Shown one piece after another: positions 50,691 through 64,000 of a stretch of DNA of 64,000 bases. This stretch comes from Aquilaria yunnanensis. Its lineage: Eukaryota > Streptophyta > Magnoliopsida > Malvales > Thymelaeaceae. Both the position numbers and the translations under genes were made by a program. The stretch is from the NCBI GenBank assembly GCA_039654915.1, contig CM077594.1, positions 33,453,001 through 33,517,000 of the forward strand, in the 5' to 3' direction. The notes below the pieces were generated by a model. The model worked only from the letters and a program-made list of their open reading frames with translations, was not told where the DNA came from and searched no databases. Positions within the stretch are counted from its first letter, which is position 1. Every line of letters begins with the position of its first letter.

Positions 50691-53600
50691 GAGAGTTCCT
50701 GTCTTACAGGTTCTAACGAAATCTCCTCAACCTCAAACTTCAACCAACTTTTCAAACGTAGTCAATTTTCCTTCAACTATAGGACATTTCCTGTCGTAGA
50801 GGTTATAAGGAAATCTCCTTAACCTCAAACTTCAATCAATTTAAAAAACACAGTCAATTTTTCTTCAATGATATGAGAGTTCCTGTCGTAAAGGTTCTAA
50901 GGAAATCTCCTTAGCCTCAAACTTCAATCAATTTTTCAAACACAGTCAATTTTTCTTCAACGATAGGAGAGTTCCTGTCGTAGAGGTTCTAAGAAAATCT
51001 CATTATCCTCAAACTCAGTCAATTTTTCTTCAACAATAGCAGAGTTCCTGTCATAGAGGTTCTAAGGAAATCTCCTTAACCTCAAACCTCAATCAATTTT
51101 TCAAACCCAGTCAATTTTTCTTTAACGATAGGAGAGTAACTGTCGTTGAGGTTCTAAGGAAATATCTTTAACCTCAAATTTCAATCAATTTTTCAAACAC
51201 AGTAAATTTTTCTTCAACGATAGGAGAGTTCCTGTCATAGAGGTTCTAAGGAAATCTACTTAACCTCAAACTCCAATAAATTTTTCAAACACAGTCATTT
51301 TTTCTTCAATGATAAGAGAGTTCCAGTCGTAGAGGTTCTGAGGAAATCTCCTTAAACTCAAACTTCAATCAATTTTTCAAACACAGTCAATTTTCTCCAA
51401 CGATAGGAGAGTTCTTGTCATAGAGGTTCTAAGGACATCTCCTTAACCTCAAACTTCAATCAATTTTTCAAACACAGTCAATTTCAACGATAGGAGAGTT
51501 CCTATCGTAAAGGTTCTAAAGAAATCTCCTTAACCTCAAACTCAATCAATTTTTCTTCAATGACAGGAGAGTTCCTATCGTAGAGGTTATAAGGCAATCT
51601 CCTTAACCTCAAACACAGTCAATTTTTCTCCAACGATAGGAGAATTCCTGTCGTAGAGGTTCTAACCAAATCTTCTAAACCTCAAACTTCAATCAATTTT
51701 TCAAACACAGTCAATTTTTCTTCAACGATAAGAGAGTTCCTGTCGCAGAGGTTCTAAGCAAATCTCCTTAACTTTAAACTTCAATCAATTTTCCAAACAC
51801 AGTCAATTTTCTCCAATGATAAGAGAGTTCCTGTCGTAGAGGTTCTAAGGAAATCTCCTTAACCTAAAACTTAAATCAATTTTTCAAAGTCAGTCAATTT
51901 TTCTTCAACAATAGGAGAGTTCCTGTCGTAGAGGTTCTAATGAAATCTCCTTAACCTCAAACTCAATCAATTTTTTCTTAACGATAGGAAAGTTCCTGTC
52001 GTAGAGGTTCTAACGAAATCTCCTTAACCTCAAACTTCAATCAATTTTTCAAACACAGTCAATTTTCTCTAACGATAGGAGAGTTCCTGTCGTAGAGGTT
52101 CTACGGAAATCTCCTTAACCTCAAACTTCAATCAAATTTTAAAACTCAATCAATTTTTCTTCAACGATAGGAGAGTTCCTGTCGTAGAGGTTCTAAGGAA
52201 ATCTCCTTATCCTCAAACGCAGTCAATTTTTCTTCAACAATAGCAGAGTTCCTGTCATAGAGGTTCTAAGGAAATCTCCTTAACCTCAAACCTCAATCAA
52301 TTTTTTAAACCCAGTCAATTTTTCTTTAACGATAGGAGAGTAACTGTCGTAGAGGTTCTAAGGAAATCTCCTTAACCTCAAACTTCAATCAATTTTTCAA
52401 ACATAGTCAATTTTTCTTCAACGATAGGAAAGTTCCTGTCATAGAGGTTCTAAGGAAATCTACCTAACCTCAAACTCCAATAAATTTTTCAAACACAGTC
52501 ATTTTTTCTTCAATGATAAGAGAGTTCCAGTCGTAGAGGTTCTAAGGAAATCTCCTTAACCTCAAACTTCAATCAATTTTTCAAACACAGTCGATTTTCT
52601 CCAACGATAGGAGAGTTCTTGTCGTAGAGGTTCTAAGGACATCTCCTTAACCTCAAACTTCAATCAATTTCACAAACACAGTCAATTTTTCTCCAATGAT
52701 AAGAGAGTTCTTGTCGTACAGGATTTAAGGAAATCTTCTAAAGCTCAAACTTCAATCAACGTTTCAAACACAATCAATTTTTCTTCAACGATAGGAGACT
52801 TCCTGTCGTAGAGGTTCTAACGAAATCTCCTTAACCTCAAACTCATTCAATTTTTATTCAACGATAGCAGAGTTCCAGTCGTAAGGGTTCTAACGAAATC
52901 TCCATATCCTCAAACTTCAATCAATTTTTCAAACACAGTCAATTTTCTCTAACGATAGTAGAGTTCTTGTCGTAGAGGTTCTAAGGAAATCTCCTTAACC
53001 TTAAACTTCAATCAAATTTTAAAACTCATTTATTTTTTCTTGAACGATAGGAGAGTTCTTGTCTTAGAGGATATAAGGAAATCTCCTTAACCTCAAACTT
53101 CAATCAATTTTACAAACACAGTCAATTTTTCTTCACCGATAGGAGAGTTCCTGTCGTAGAGGTTCTAAGGAAATCTCCTTAACCTCAAACTTAATCAATT
53201 TTTCTTCAATGATAGGAGAGTTCCTATCGTAGAGGTTCTAAGGAAATCGCCTAAAGCTTAAACTTCAATCAATTTTTCAAACACAATCAATTTTTATTCA
53301 ACGATAGGAGAGTTCCTGTCGTAGAGGTTCTAAGGAAATCTCCTTAACCTCAAACTTCAATGAATTTTTCAAACACAGTCAATTTTTCTTCAACGATAGA
53401 AGAGTTATTATCGTACAGGTTCTAAGGAAATCTCCTTAAACTCAAACTTCAATCAATTTTTCTCCAACGATAGCAGAGTTCCTGTCGTAAAGGTTCTAAC
53501 GAAATCTCCTTAACCTCAAACACCAATCAAATTTTCAAACACAGTCAATTTTCTTTAATGATAGGACAGTTCCTGTCGTAGAGGTTCTAAGGAAATCTCC

Positions 53601-56600
53601 CTAACCTCAAACTTTAATCAATTTTTCAAACACACTTAATTTTGCTTGAACGATAGGAGAGTTTTTTTTCGTACAGGTTCTAAGGAAATCGCCTTAACCT
53701 CAAACTTCAATAAATTTTTGAAACACACTCAATTTTTCTTCAATGATAGCAGAGTTCCTACCGTAGAGGTTCTAAGGAAATCTCCTTAACCTCAAACTTC
53801 AATCAATTTTTCAAACCCAGTCAATTTTTCTTCAACGATAGGAGAGTTCTTGTTGTACAAGTTCTAAGGAAATCTCCTTAACCTCAAACTTCAATCAATT
53901 TTTCAAACACAATCAATTTTTCTTCAACGATAGGAGAGTTCCTGTCGTAGAGGTTCTAACGAAATCTCCTTAACCTCAAACTCAATCAATTTTTCAAACA
54001 CAGTCAACTTTTCTTCAACGATAAGAGAGTTCCTATCATAGAATTTCTAAGGAAATCTACCTAACCTCAAACTTCAATCAATTTTTCAAACATAGTCAAT
54101 TTTTCTTTAAGGATAAGAGAGTTCCTGTCGTAGAGGTACTAAGGAAATCTCCTTAACCTCAAACTCAATCAATTTTTCTTCAACGATAGAAGAGTGCCTG
54201 TCGTAAAGGTTCTAGCAAAATCTCCTTAACCTCAAACTTTAATCAATTTTTCAAACACAGTCAATTTTCTCTAACAATAGGAGAGTTCTTGTCCTATTGG
54301 TTCTAAGGAAATCTCCTTAACCTCAAACTTCAATCAAATTTTCAAACTCAATCAATTTTTCTTCAACGATAGGAGAGTTCCTGTCGTAGAGGTTCTAAAG
54401 AAATCTCATTATCCTTAAACTTAGTCAATTTTTCTTCAACAATAGCAGAGTTCCTGTCATAGAGGTTCTAAGGAAATCTCCTTAACCTCAAACCTCAATC
54501 AATTTTTCAAACCCAGTCAATTTTTCTTTAACGATAGGAGAGTAACTGTCGTAGAGGTTCTAAGGAAATCTCCTTAACCTCAAACTTCAATCAATTTTTC
54601 AAACACAGTCAATTTTTCTTCAACGATAGGAGAGTTCCTGTCATAGAGGTTCTAAGGAAATCTACATAACCTCAAACTCCAATAAATTTTTCAAACACAG
54701 TCATTTTTTCTTCAATGATAAGAGAGTTCCAGTCGTAGAGGTTCTAAGGAAATCTCCTTAACCTCAAACTTCAATCAATTTTTCTAACACAATCAATTTT
54801 CTCCAACGATAGGAGAGTTCTTGTCGTAGAGGGTCTAAGGACATCTCCTTAACCTCACACTTCAATCAATTTCTGAAACACAGTCAATTTTCTCCAACGA
54901 TAGGATACTTCCTATCGTAGAGGTTCTAAGGAAATCTCCTTAACCTCAAACTCAATCAATTTTTCTTCAATGACAGGAGAGTTCCTATCGTAGAGGTTCT
55001 AATGAAATCTCCTTAACCTTAAACTTCAATCAATTTTTCAAACACAGTCAATTTTTCTCCAGTGATAGGAGAGTTCCTGTCGTAGAGGTTCTAAGCAAAT
55101 CTCCTCTACCTCAAACTTCAATCAATTTTTCAAACACAGTCTATTTTTCCTAAACGATAGGAGAGTTCCTGTCGTAGACGTTCTAAGCAAATCTTCTTAA
55201 CCTTAAACTTCAATCAATTTTCCAAACACAGTCAATTTTCTCCAATGATAGGAGAGTTCCTGTCGTAGAGGTTCTACGGAAATCTCCTTAACCTCAAACT
55301 TAAATCAATTTTTCAAAGTCAGTCAATTTTTCTTCAACTATAGGAGAGTTCCTGTCGTAGAGGTTCTAACGGAATCTCCTTAACCTCAAACTCAATCAAT
55401 TTTTCCTCAACGATAGGAAAGTTCCTGTCATAGAGGTTCTAACGAAATCTCCTTAACCTCAAACTTCAATCAATTTTTCAAACACAGTCAATTTTCTCTA
55501 ACGATTGGAGAGTTCCTGTCGTAGAGGTTCTAAGGAATTCTCCTTAACCTCAAACTCCAATCAAATTTTCAAACTCAATCAATTTTTCTTCAACGATAGG
55601 AGAGTTCCTGTTATAAAGGTTCTAAGGAAATCTCCTCAACCTCAAACTTCAATTAATTTTTCAAAAACAGTCAATTTTTCTCCAACGATAAAAGAGTTCC
55701 TGTCGTACAGGTTTTAAGGAAATCTTCTAATGCTCAAATTTCAATCAATTTTTCAAACACAATCAATTTTTCTTCAACGATAGTAGAGTTCCTGTCGTAG
55801 AGGTTCTAAGGAAATCTCCTTAACCTCAAACTCAATCTATTTTTCTTCAACAATAAGAGAGTTCCTGTCGTAAAGGTTCTAACGAAATCTCCTTATCCTC
55901 AAACTTCAATCAATTTTTCAAACACAGTCAATTTTCTCTAACGATAGTAGAGTTCTTGTCGTAGAGGTTCTAAGAAAATCTCCTTAACCTTAAACTTCAA
56001 TCAAATTTTAAAACTCATTTAATTTTTCTTGAACGATAGGAGAGTTCCTGTCGTAGAGGATATAAGGAAATCTCCATAACCTCAAACTTCAATCAATTTT
56101 ACAAACACAGTCAATTTTTCTTCACCGATAGGAGAGTTCCTGTCGTAGAGGTTCTAAGGAAATCTCCCTAACCTCAAACTTAATTAATTTTTCTTCAATG
56201 ATAGGAGAGTTCCTATCGTAGATGTTCTAAGGACATCTCCTTAACCTCACACTTCAATCAATTTCTCAAACACAGTCAATTTTCTTCAACGATAGGAGAG
56301 TTCCTATCGTAGAGGCTGTAAGGAAATCTCCTTAACCTCAAACTCAATCTATTTTTCTTCAATGACAGGAGAGTTCCTATCGTAGAGGTTCTAATGAAAT
56401 CTCCTTAACCTCAAACTTCAATCAATTTTTCAAACACAGTCAATTTTCCTCCAACGATAGGAGAGTTCCTGGCGTAGAGGTTCTAAGCAAATCTCCTAAA
56501 CCTCAAACTTCAATCAATTTTTCAAACATAGTCTATTTTTCTTTAACGATGGGAGAGTTCCTGTCGTAGAGGTTCTAAGCAAATCTCCTTAACCTTAAAC

Positions 56601-59600
56601 ATCAGTCAATTTTCCAACCACAGTCAATTTTCTCCAATGATAGGAGAGTTCCTGTCGTAGAGGTTCTAAGGCAATCTCCTTAACCTCAAACTTCAATCAA
56701 TTTTTCAAAGTCAGTCAATTATTCTTCAACTATAGGAGAGTTCCTGTCGTAGAGGTTCTAATGGAATCTCCTTAACCTCAAACTCAATCAATTATTCCTC
56801 AAAAATAGGAAAGTTCCTGTCGTAGAGGTTCTAACGAAATCTCCTCAACCTCAAACTTCAATCAATTTTTCAAACACAGCCAATTTTCTCAAACGATTGG
56901 GGAGTTCCTGTCGTAGAGGTTCTAAGGAAATCTCCTTACCCTCAAACTCCAATCAAATTTTCAAACTCAATCAATTTTTCTTCAACGATAGGAGAGTTCC
57001 TGTTGTAGAGGTTCTAAGGAAATCTCCTCAACCTAAAACTTCAATTAATTTTTCAAACACAGTCAATTTTTCACCAACGATAAGAGAGTTCCTGTCGTAC
57101 AGGTTTTAAGGAAATCTTCTAAAGCTCAAATTTCAATCAATTTTTCAAACACAATCAATTTTTCTTCAACTATAGTAGGGTTCCTGTCGTAGAGGTTCTA
57201 AGGAAATCTCCTTAACCTCAAACTCAATCAATTTTTCTTCAATGATAGGAGAGTTCCTGTCGTAAAGGTTCTAACGGAATCTCCTTAACCTCAAACTTAA
57301 TCAATTTTTCTTCAATGATAGGAGAGTTCCTATCGTAGAGGTTCTAAGGAAATCTCCTAAAGCTTAAACATCAATCAATTTTTCAAACACAGTCAATTGT
57401 TATCCAACGATAGGAGAGTTCCTGTCATAGAGGTTCTAAGAAAATCTCCCTAACCTCAAACTTCAATGAATTTTTCAAACACAGTCAATTTTTCTTCAAC
57501 GATAGAAGAGTTCTTATCGTACAAGTTCTAAGGAAATCTCCTTAAACTCAAACTTCAATCAACTTTTCTCCAACGATAGCAGAGTTCCTGCCGTAAAGGT
57601 TCTAACGAAATCTCCTTAACCTCAAACACCAATCAAATTTTCAAACACAGTCAATTTTCTTTAACGATAGGACAGTTCATGTCGTAGAGGTTCTAAGGAA
57701 ATCTCTCTAACCTCAACCTTTAATCAATTTTTCAAACACACTTAATTTTTCTTGAACGATAGGAGAGTTCTTGTCGTACAGGTTCTAAGGAAATCTCCTT
57801 AACCCCAAACTTCAATCAATTTTTGAAACACACTCAATTTTTCTTCAATGATAGCAAAGTTCCTACCGTAGAGGTTCTAAGGAAATCTCCTTAACCTCAA
57901 ATTTCAATCAATTTTTCAAACCTAGTCACTTTTTCTTTAATGATAGGAGAGTTCTTGTCGTACAAGTTCTAAGGAAATCTCCTTAACCTCAAACTTCAAT
58001 CAATTTTTCAAACACAATCAATTTTTCTTCAACGATAAGAGAGTTCCTGTCGTAGAGGTTCTAACGAAATCTCCTTAACCTCAAACTCAATCAATTTTTC
58101 AAACACAGTCAATTTTTCTTCAACGATAAGAGAGTTCCTATCATAGAAGTTCTAAGGAAATCTACCTAACCTCAAACTTCAATCAATTTTTCAAACATAG
58201 TCAATTTTTCTTTAAGGGTAAGAGAGTTCCTGTCGTAGAGGTACTAAGGAAATTTCCTTAACCTCAAACTCAATCAATTTTTCTTCAACGATACGAGAGT
58301 TCCTGTCGTAAAGGTTCTAGCAAAATCTCCTTAACCTCAAACATTAATCAATTTTTCAAACACAGTCAATTTTCTCTAACGATAGGAGAGTTCTTGTCCT
58401 ATTGGTTCTAAGGAAATCTCCTTAACCTCAAACTTCAATCAAATTTTCAAACTCACTCAATTTTTCTTCAATGATAGGAGAGTTCCTGTCGTAGAGGTTC
58501 TAAGGAAATCTCCTTAACCTCAAACTCAATCAATTTTTCTTCAACGATAGGAGAGTTCTTGTCGTAAAGGTTCTAACGAAATCTCCTTAACCTCAAACTT
58601 CAATCAATTTTTCAAACACAGTCAATTTTCTCTAACGATAGTAGAGTTTTTGTCGTAGAGGTTCTAACGAAATCTCCTTAACCTTAAACTTCAATCAAAT
58701 TTTCAAAGTGATTTAATTTTTCTTGAACGATAGGAGAGTTCCTATCGTAAAGAATCTAAGGAAATCTCCTTAACCTCAAACTTCAATCAATTTTACAAAC
58801 ACAATCAATTTTTCTTCAACGATAGGAGAGTTCCTGTCATAGAGGTTCTAAGGAAATCTCCTTAACCTCAAACTTAATCAATTTTTCTTCAATGATATGA
58901 GAGTTCATATCGTAAAGGTTCTAAGGAAATCTCCTAATGCTTAAACTTCAATCAATTTTTCAAACACAATCAATTTATGTTGTAGAGGTTCTAAGGAAAT
59001 CTCCTTAACCTCAAACTTCAATCAATTTTTCAAACACAGTCAATTTTTCTACAACGATGGAAGAGTTCCAGTTGTACAGGTTTTAAAAAAATCTCCTTAA
59101 CCTCATACTTCAATCAATTATTCAAACACAGTCAATTTTCTGCAACGATAGGAGAGTTCCTGTCGTACAGGATCTAAGGAAATCTTCTTAACCTCAAACT
59201 TCAGTTAATTTTTTAAACACAGTCAATTTTCTCCAATGATAAGAGAGTTCCTGTCGTACAGGTTCTAGGGAAATCCCCTTAACCTCAAACTTCAATCAAT
59301 TTTTCAAATACAGTCAACCTGTCGTAGTGGTTCTAAGGAAATTTCGTTAACCTCAAACTTCAATCAATTTATCAAACACATTCAATTTTCCTTCAACGAC
59401 AGGAGATTTCCTGTCGTAGAGGTTCTAACGAAATCTCGTTAACCTCAAACTCAGTCAATTTTTCCTCAACGATAGGAGAGTTCCTGTCGTGGAGGTTCTC
59501 AGGAAATCTCCTTAACCTCAAACCTCAATCAATTTTTCAAACACAGTCAGTTTTTCTTCAATGATCGGAGAGTTCCTGTTGTAGAGGGTTTAGGGAAATC

Positions 59601-62600
59601 TCCTTAACCTCAAGCTTGAATCAATTTTTCAAACACAATCAATTTTTCTTCAACGATAGGGGAGTTCCTGTCGCAGTGGTTCTAAGGAAATCTTCTTAAC
59701 CTCAAACTCAATCAATTTTTTTTCGACGATATGAGAGTTCATGTCTGGGAGGTTCTAAGGAAAACTCCTTAACCTCAAATTCAATCAAAATTTCAAACTC
59801 AATCAATTTTTCTTCAACGATAGGAGAGTTCCAGTCTTAGAGGTTCTATGGAAATCTCCTTAACCTCAAACTTCAGTCAATTTTTCAAACACAGTCAATT
59901 TTTTTACAACGATAGGAGACTTCCTGTCGTACAGGTTCTAAGAATATCTCCTTAACCTCAAACTTCAATCAATTTTTTAAACACAGTCAATTTTCTCCAA
60001 TGATAGGAGAGTTCCTGTCGTAGAGGTTCTAAGTAAATCTCCTGAACCTTAAACTTCAATCAATTTTTCAAACACAGTTAATTTTTTATCAACGATAAGA
60101 GAGTCCCTGTCGTAGAGGTTATAAGGAAATCTCCTTCACCTCAAACTTCAATATATTTTTCAAACACAGTCAATTTTCTCCAACGATAAGAGAGTTCCTG
60201 TCGTGGAGGTTCTAAGGATATCTCCTTAACCTCAAATTTCAATCAATGTTTCCAACACAGTCAACTTTTCTGCAACGGTAGGAGAGTTCTTGTCGTACAG
60301 GATCTAAGGAAATCTCCTTAACCTCAAACTTCATTCAATTTTTCAAACAGTCAATTTTCTCCAACAATAGTAGAGTTCCTGTCGTAGAGGTTCTAAGGAA
60401 ATCTCATTAACCTTAAACTTCAATCAATTTTTTAAACACAGTCAATTTTCTCCAACGATAGGAGAGTTCATGTCATAGAGGTTCTAAGGAAATCTCCTTA
60501 GTCTCAAACTTCAATCAATTTTTTAAACACAGTCAATTTTTTTGCAACGATAGGAGAGTTCCTGTCGTACAAGTTCTAAGGAAATCTTCTTAACCTCAAA
60601 TATCATTCAATTTTTTCAAACACAGTCAACCTGTCGTAGAGGATCTAAGGAAATCTCGTTAACCTCAAACTTCAATCAATTTTTCAAACACAGTCAATTT
60701 TTTTCAACGACAAGAGAGTTCTTGTCAAAGAGTTTCTAAGGAAATCTCGTTAACCTCAAACTGCAATCAATTTGTCAAACACATTTAATTTTTCTTCAAT
60801 GACACGAGAGTTCTTGTCTTAGAGGTTCTAATGAAATCTCCTTAACCTTAAACTCAGTTAATTTTTCTTCAACGATAGGAGAGTTCCTGTCGTAGAGGTT
60901 CTCAGGAAATCTCCTTAACCTCAAACCTCAATCAATTTTTCAAACACAGTCAATTTTTCTTCAACGATTGGAGAATTCCTTTCGTAGAGGTTCTAGAAAA
61001 ATCTCCTTAACCTTAAACTTGAATCAATTTTTCAAACACCATAAATTTTTCTTCAACGATAGGAGAGTTCCTGTCATAGAGGTTCTAAGGAAATCTCCTT
61101 AACCTCAAACTCAATCAATTTTTCTTCACCGATATGAGAGTTCTAGTCGTAGAGGTTCTAAGGAAATCTCCTTAGGCTCAAACTTCATTTATTTTTTCAA
61201 ACACAGTCAATTTTTCTCCGACGATACGAGAGGTCCTGTCGTACAGGTTCTAAGGAAATCTCCTTAACCTCAAACTTCAATCAATCTTCAAACACAGTCA
61301 ATTTTCTCCAACGATAGGATAATTCCAGCCGTAGAGGTTCTAAGGAAATCTCCTTAACCTCAAACTTCAATCAATTTTTCAAACACAGTCAATTTTTCTC
61401 TTATGACAGGAGAGTTCTTGTCGTAGAGGTTCTAAGGAAATCTCCTTAACCTAAAACGTCAATCAATTCTTCAAACACAGTCAATTTTTCAACAACGATA
61501 GAAGAGTTCATGTCGTACAGGTTCTAAGGAAATCTCCTTAAACTGAAACTTCAATCAATTTTTCAAACACAGTCAATTTTTCTTCAACGATAGGAGAGTT
61601 CCTGTCATAGAGCATCTAAGGAAATCTCCTTAACCTCAAACTTTAATCAATTTTTCAAACACAGTCAATTTCTTTTCAACGATAAGAGAGTTCCTATAGT
61701 AGAGGTTCTAAGGAAATCTCCTTAACCTTAAACTCAGTCAATTTTTCTTCAACGATAGGAGAGTTCCTGTCGTAGAGGTTCTAAGGAAATCTCCTTAACA
61801 TCAAACGTAAATCAATTTTTCAAACACAGTGAATTTTTCTTCATCGGTAGGAGACTTCCTATCGTAGAGGTTCTAGGTAAATCTCCTTAACCTCAAACTT
61901 GAATTAAATTTTCAAACACGGTCAATTTTCCTTCAACGATAGGAGAGTTTCTGTCGTAGAGGTTCTAAGGAAATCTCCTTAACCTCAAACTCAATCAATT
62001 TTTGTTCAACGATATTAGAGTTTCTGTCGTAGAGAACTAGGGAAAGCTCCATAACCTCAAACTCAATCAAATTTTCAAACTCAATTAATTTTTCTTCAAT
62101 GATAGAAGAGTTCCAGTCGTAGAGGTTCTAAGGAAATCTCCTTAGCCTCAAACTTCTGTTAATTTTTCCAACACAGTCAATTTTCTCAAATGAAAGGAGA
62201 GTTCCTGTCGTAGAGGTTCTAAGGAAATCTCCTTACCCTCAAATTTCAATCAAATTTTCAAACACGGTCAATTTTTCTCCAATGATAGGAGAGTTGCTAT
62301 CGTAGAGCTTCTAAGGAAATCTCTTGAACCTCAAACGTCAATCAATTTCTGACATATAGTCAATTTCTCTGCTACGATAGGAGAGTTCCTGTTGTACAGG
62401 TTCTAAGGAAATCTCCTTAACCTCAAACTTCAATCAATTTTTCAAACACAGTTAATTTTTCTGCAACGATAGGAGAGTTCCTATCGTACAGGTTCTAAGG
62501 AAATCTCCTTAACCTCAAACTTCAATCAATTTTTCAAACACAGTCAATTTCTCTCCAACGATAGGAAAGTTTCTGTTGTACAAGTTCTAAGGAAAACTCC

Positions 62601-64000
62601 TTAACCTCAAACATCAATCAATTTTTCAAACACAGTCAATTTTCTCTAACAATAGGAGAGTTCCTGTCGTAGAGGGTCTAAGGAAATCTCCTTAACCTCA
62701 AACTTCAATCCATTTTTCAAACACAGTCAATTTTCTCCAACAATAGGAGAGTTCCTGTCATAGAGGTTCGAAGGAAATCTCCTTAACCTCAAACTTCTAT
62801 TAATTTTTCAAACACAGTCAATTTTCTCTAACAATACGAGAGTTCATGTCGTAGAGGTTATAAGGAAATCTCCTTAACCTTAGACTTCAATCAATTTTTC
62901 AAACACAGGGAATTTTTTTGCCACGATAGGAGAGTTCATGTCATACAGGTTCTAGGGAAATCTCCTTAACCTCAAACTTCATTCAATTTTTCAAACACAG
63001 TCAATTTTTCTCCAACGATAGGAGAGTTCCCGTAGCAGAGGTTCCAAGGAAATCTCCTTAACCTCAAACGTTAGTCAATTTCAGAACCACAGCCAATTTT
63101 TCTGCAACGATCGGAGAGTTCCTGTCGTACAGGTTCCCCTTAACCTCAAACTTTAATAAATTTTAGAAACACAGTCAATTTTTTTGCAACGATAAAAGAG
63201 TTTCTGCCGTAGTGGTTCTAAGGAAATCTCCTTAACCTCAAACATCAATCAATTTTTCAAACACAGTCAATTTTCTCAACCAATAGGAGAGTTCGTGTCG
63301 TACAGGTTCTAGGGAAATATCCTTATCCTCAACCTTCAATCCATTTTTCAAACACAGTCAATTTTTCTCCAATGATAGGAGAGTTTCTTTTGTACAGGTT
63401 CTAAGGAAATCTCCTTAACTTCAAACTTCAATCAATTTTTCAAACACAGTAAATTTTCTCCAACGATAGCAGAGTTCCTGTCGTAGAGGTTCTAAGTAAA
63501 TCTGCTTAACCTCAAACTTCAATCAATTTTTCAAACACAGTCAATTTTTAATCAACAATAGAAGAGTTCCTGTCGTACAGGTTCTGAGCAAATCTCGTTA
63601 ACCTCAAACTTCAATTAATTTTTCAAACATAGTCAATTTTCTTCAACGATAGGAGAGTTCCTGCCGTAGGGGTTCTAAGGAAATCTCCTTAACCTGAAAC
63701 TTCAATCAATTTTTCAAACACAGGCAATTTTTCTACCACGATAGGAGAGTTCGTGTCGTACAGGTTCTAGGGAAATCTTCTTAACCTCAAACTTCAATCA
63801 ATTTTTCAAACACAGGCAATTTTTATCCAACAGAAAGAGAGTTCCTGTCGTAGAGGTTCTAAGGAAATATCCTTAACCTCAAACATCAATCAATTTCTGA
63901 AACACAGTCAATTTTTCTAGAACGATCAGAGAGTTCCTCTCGTACAGGTTCTAAGGAAATGTCCTTCACCTCAAACTTCAATCAATTTTCCAAACACAGT
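50514..64000. repeat. Satellite array 2 (about 92-bp monomer), runs off the window
   Basis: About 150 monomers of the same family as 17157-19933, all in the same direction. Long (about 92 bp) and short (about 73 bp) forms are mixed. Higher-order copies are visible by eye: 53401-54400 recurs at 57507-58505 (offset about 4,106 bp), 55505-55717 at 56897-57109 (1,392 bp), 51001 at 52205 (1,204 bp) and at 54407 (3,406 bp). The small open frames at 55505 and 56897 are by-products of the repeat and not genes. The array continues past the end of the window. Confidence 0.97.

Noticed and set aside
55505..57109. Two near-identical 70-codon frames in satellite array 2
   Set aside because: Satellite monomers read through in one frame; useful only as evidence for a 1,392-bp higher-order offset.
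1..64000. tRNA, rRNA and other structural RNA genes
   Set aside because: None seen. The tRNA-Met-like strings are 11-18 nt primer-binding sites without a cloverleaf.

Overview
This window is nuclear DNA of a flowering plant, probably a eudicot and perhaps woody, from a repeat-dense (possibly pericentromeric) region. The evidence is Ty3/gypsy and Ty1/copia LTR retrotransposons of plant-specific lineages, primer-binding sites for plant initiator tRNA-Met, two blocks of an about 92-bp satellite, and one gene-like island holding a LOG-type cytokinin-activating enzyme ORF. Nothing is organised like a bacterial or organellar genome. I cannot name the species.

Layout. (1) 1-8056, minus strand: a Ty3/gypsy element whose gag unit is tandemly repeated with a 1,966-bp period (three full units plus a fourth cut by the window edge), then its leader, PBS and 5' LTR, and a relic of another reading frame. 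(2) 8020-17156, plus strand: a heavily mutated Tekay/Del-like chromovirus (gag, protease, RT, RNase H, integrase, chromodomain-like end). A 2,419-bp solo LTR interrupts gag, a 931-bp Tat-type solo LTR interrupts integrase, and another LTR start interrupts the 3' LTR. Both solo LTRs have exact 5-bp target duplications. (3) 17157-19933: first satellite block. (4) 19934-35640: an Ogre/Tat-like element with a 79-bp minisatellite in its LTR region and no pol, whose gag is split by an 8.2-kb Ty1/copia element (two 1,416-bp LTRs, TSD CCAAG). (5) 35640-49974: a tandem family of small promoter+ORF units. Three copies encode a 182-codon protein resembling betaflexivirus-type nucleic-acid-binding/cysteine-rich proteins, and a fourth unit with the same upstream sequence drives an intronless LOG-like ORF. 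The first copy is split by an 11-kb Tat-lineage retrotransposon (two 877-bp LTRs, TSD AATGG) that carries a spliced antisense gene. (6) 50514-64000: a second, much larger block of the same satellite, with higher-order repeats and divergent monomers at its edge.

How it fits together. Order of events can be read from the nesting: copia went into Ogre gag; Tat went into copy A of the small-gene family, whose empty site survives in copies B and C; solo LTRs went into the chromovirus. All retrotransposon coding regions carry at least one stop or frameshift, so none looks autonomous as it stands. The least expected part is 35.6-50.0 kb, where virus-like cysteine-rich ORFs and a cytokinin-activating enzyme ORF sit behind shared promoter sequence.
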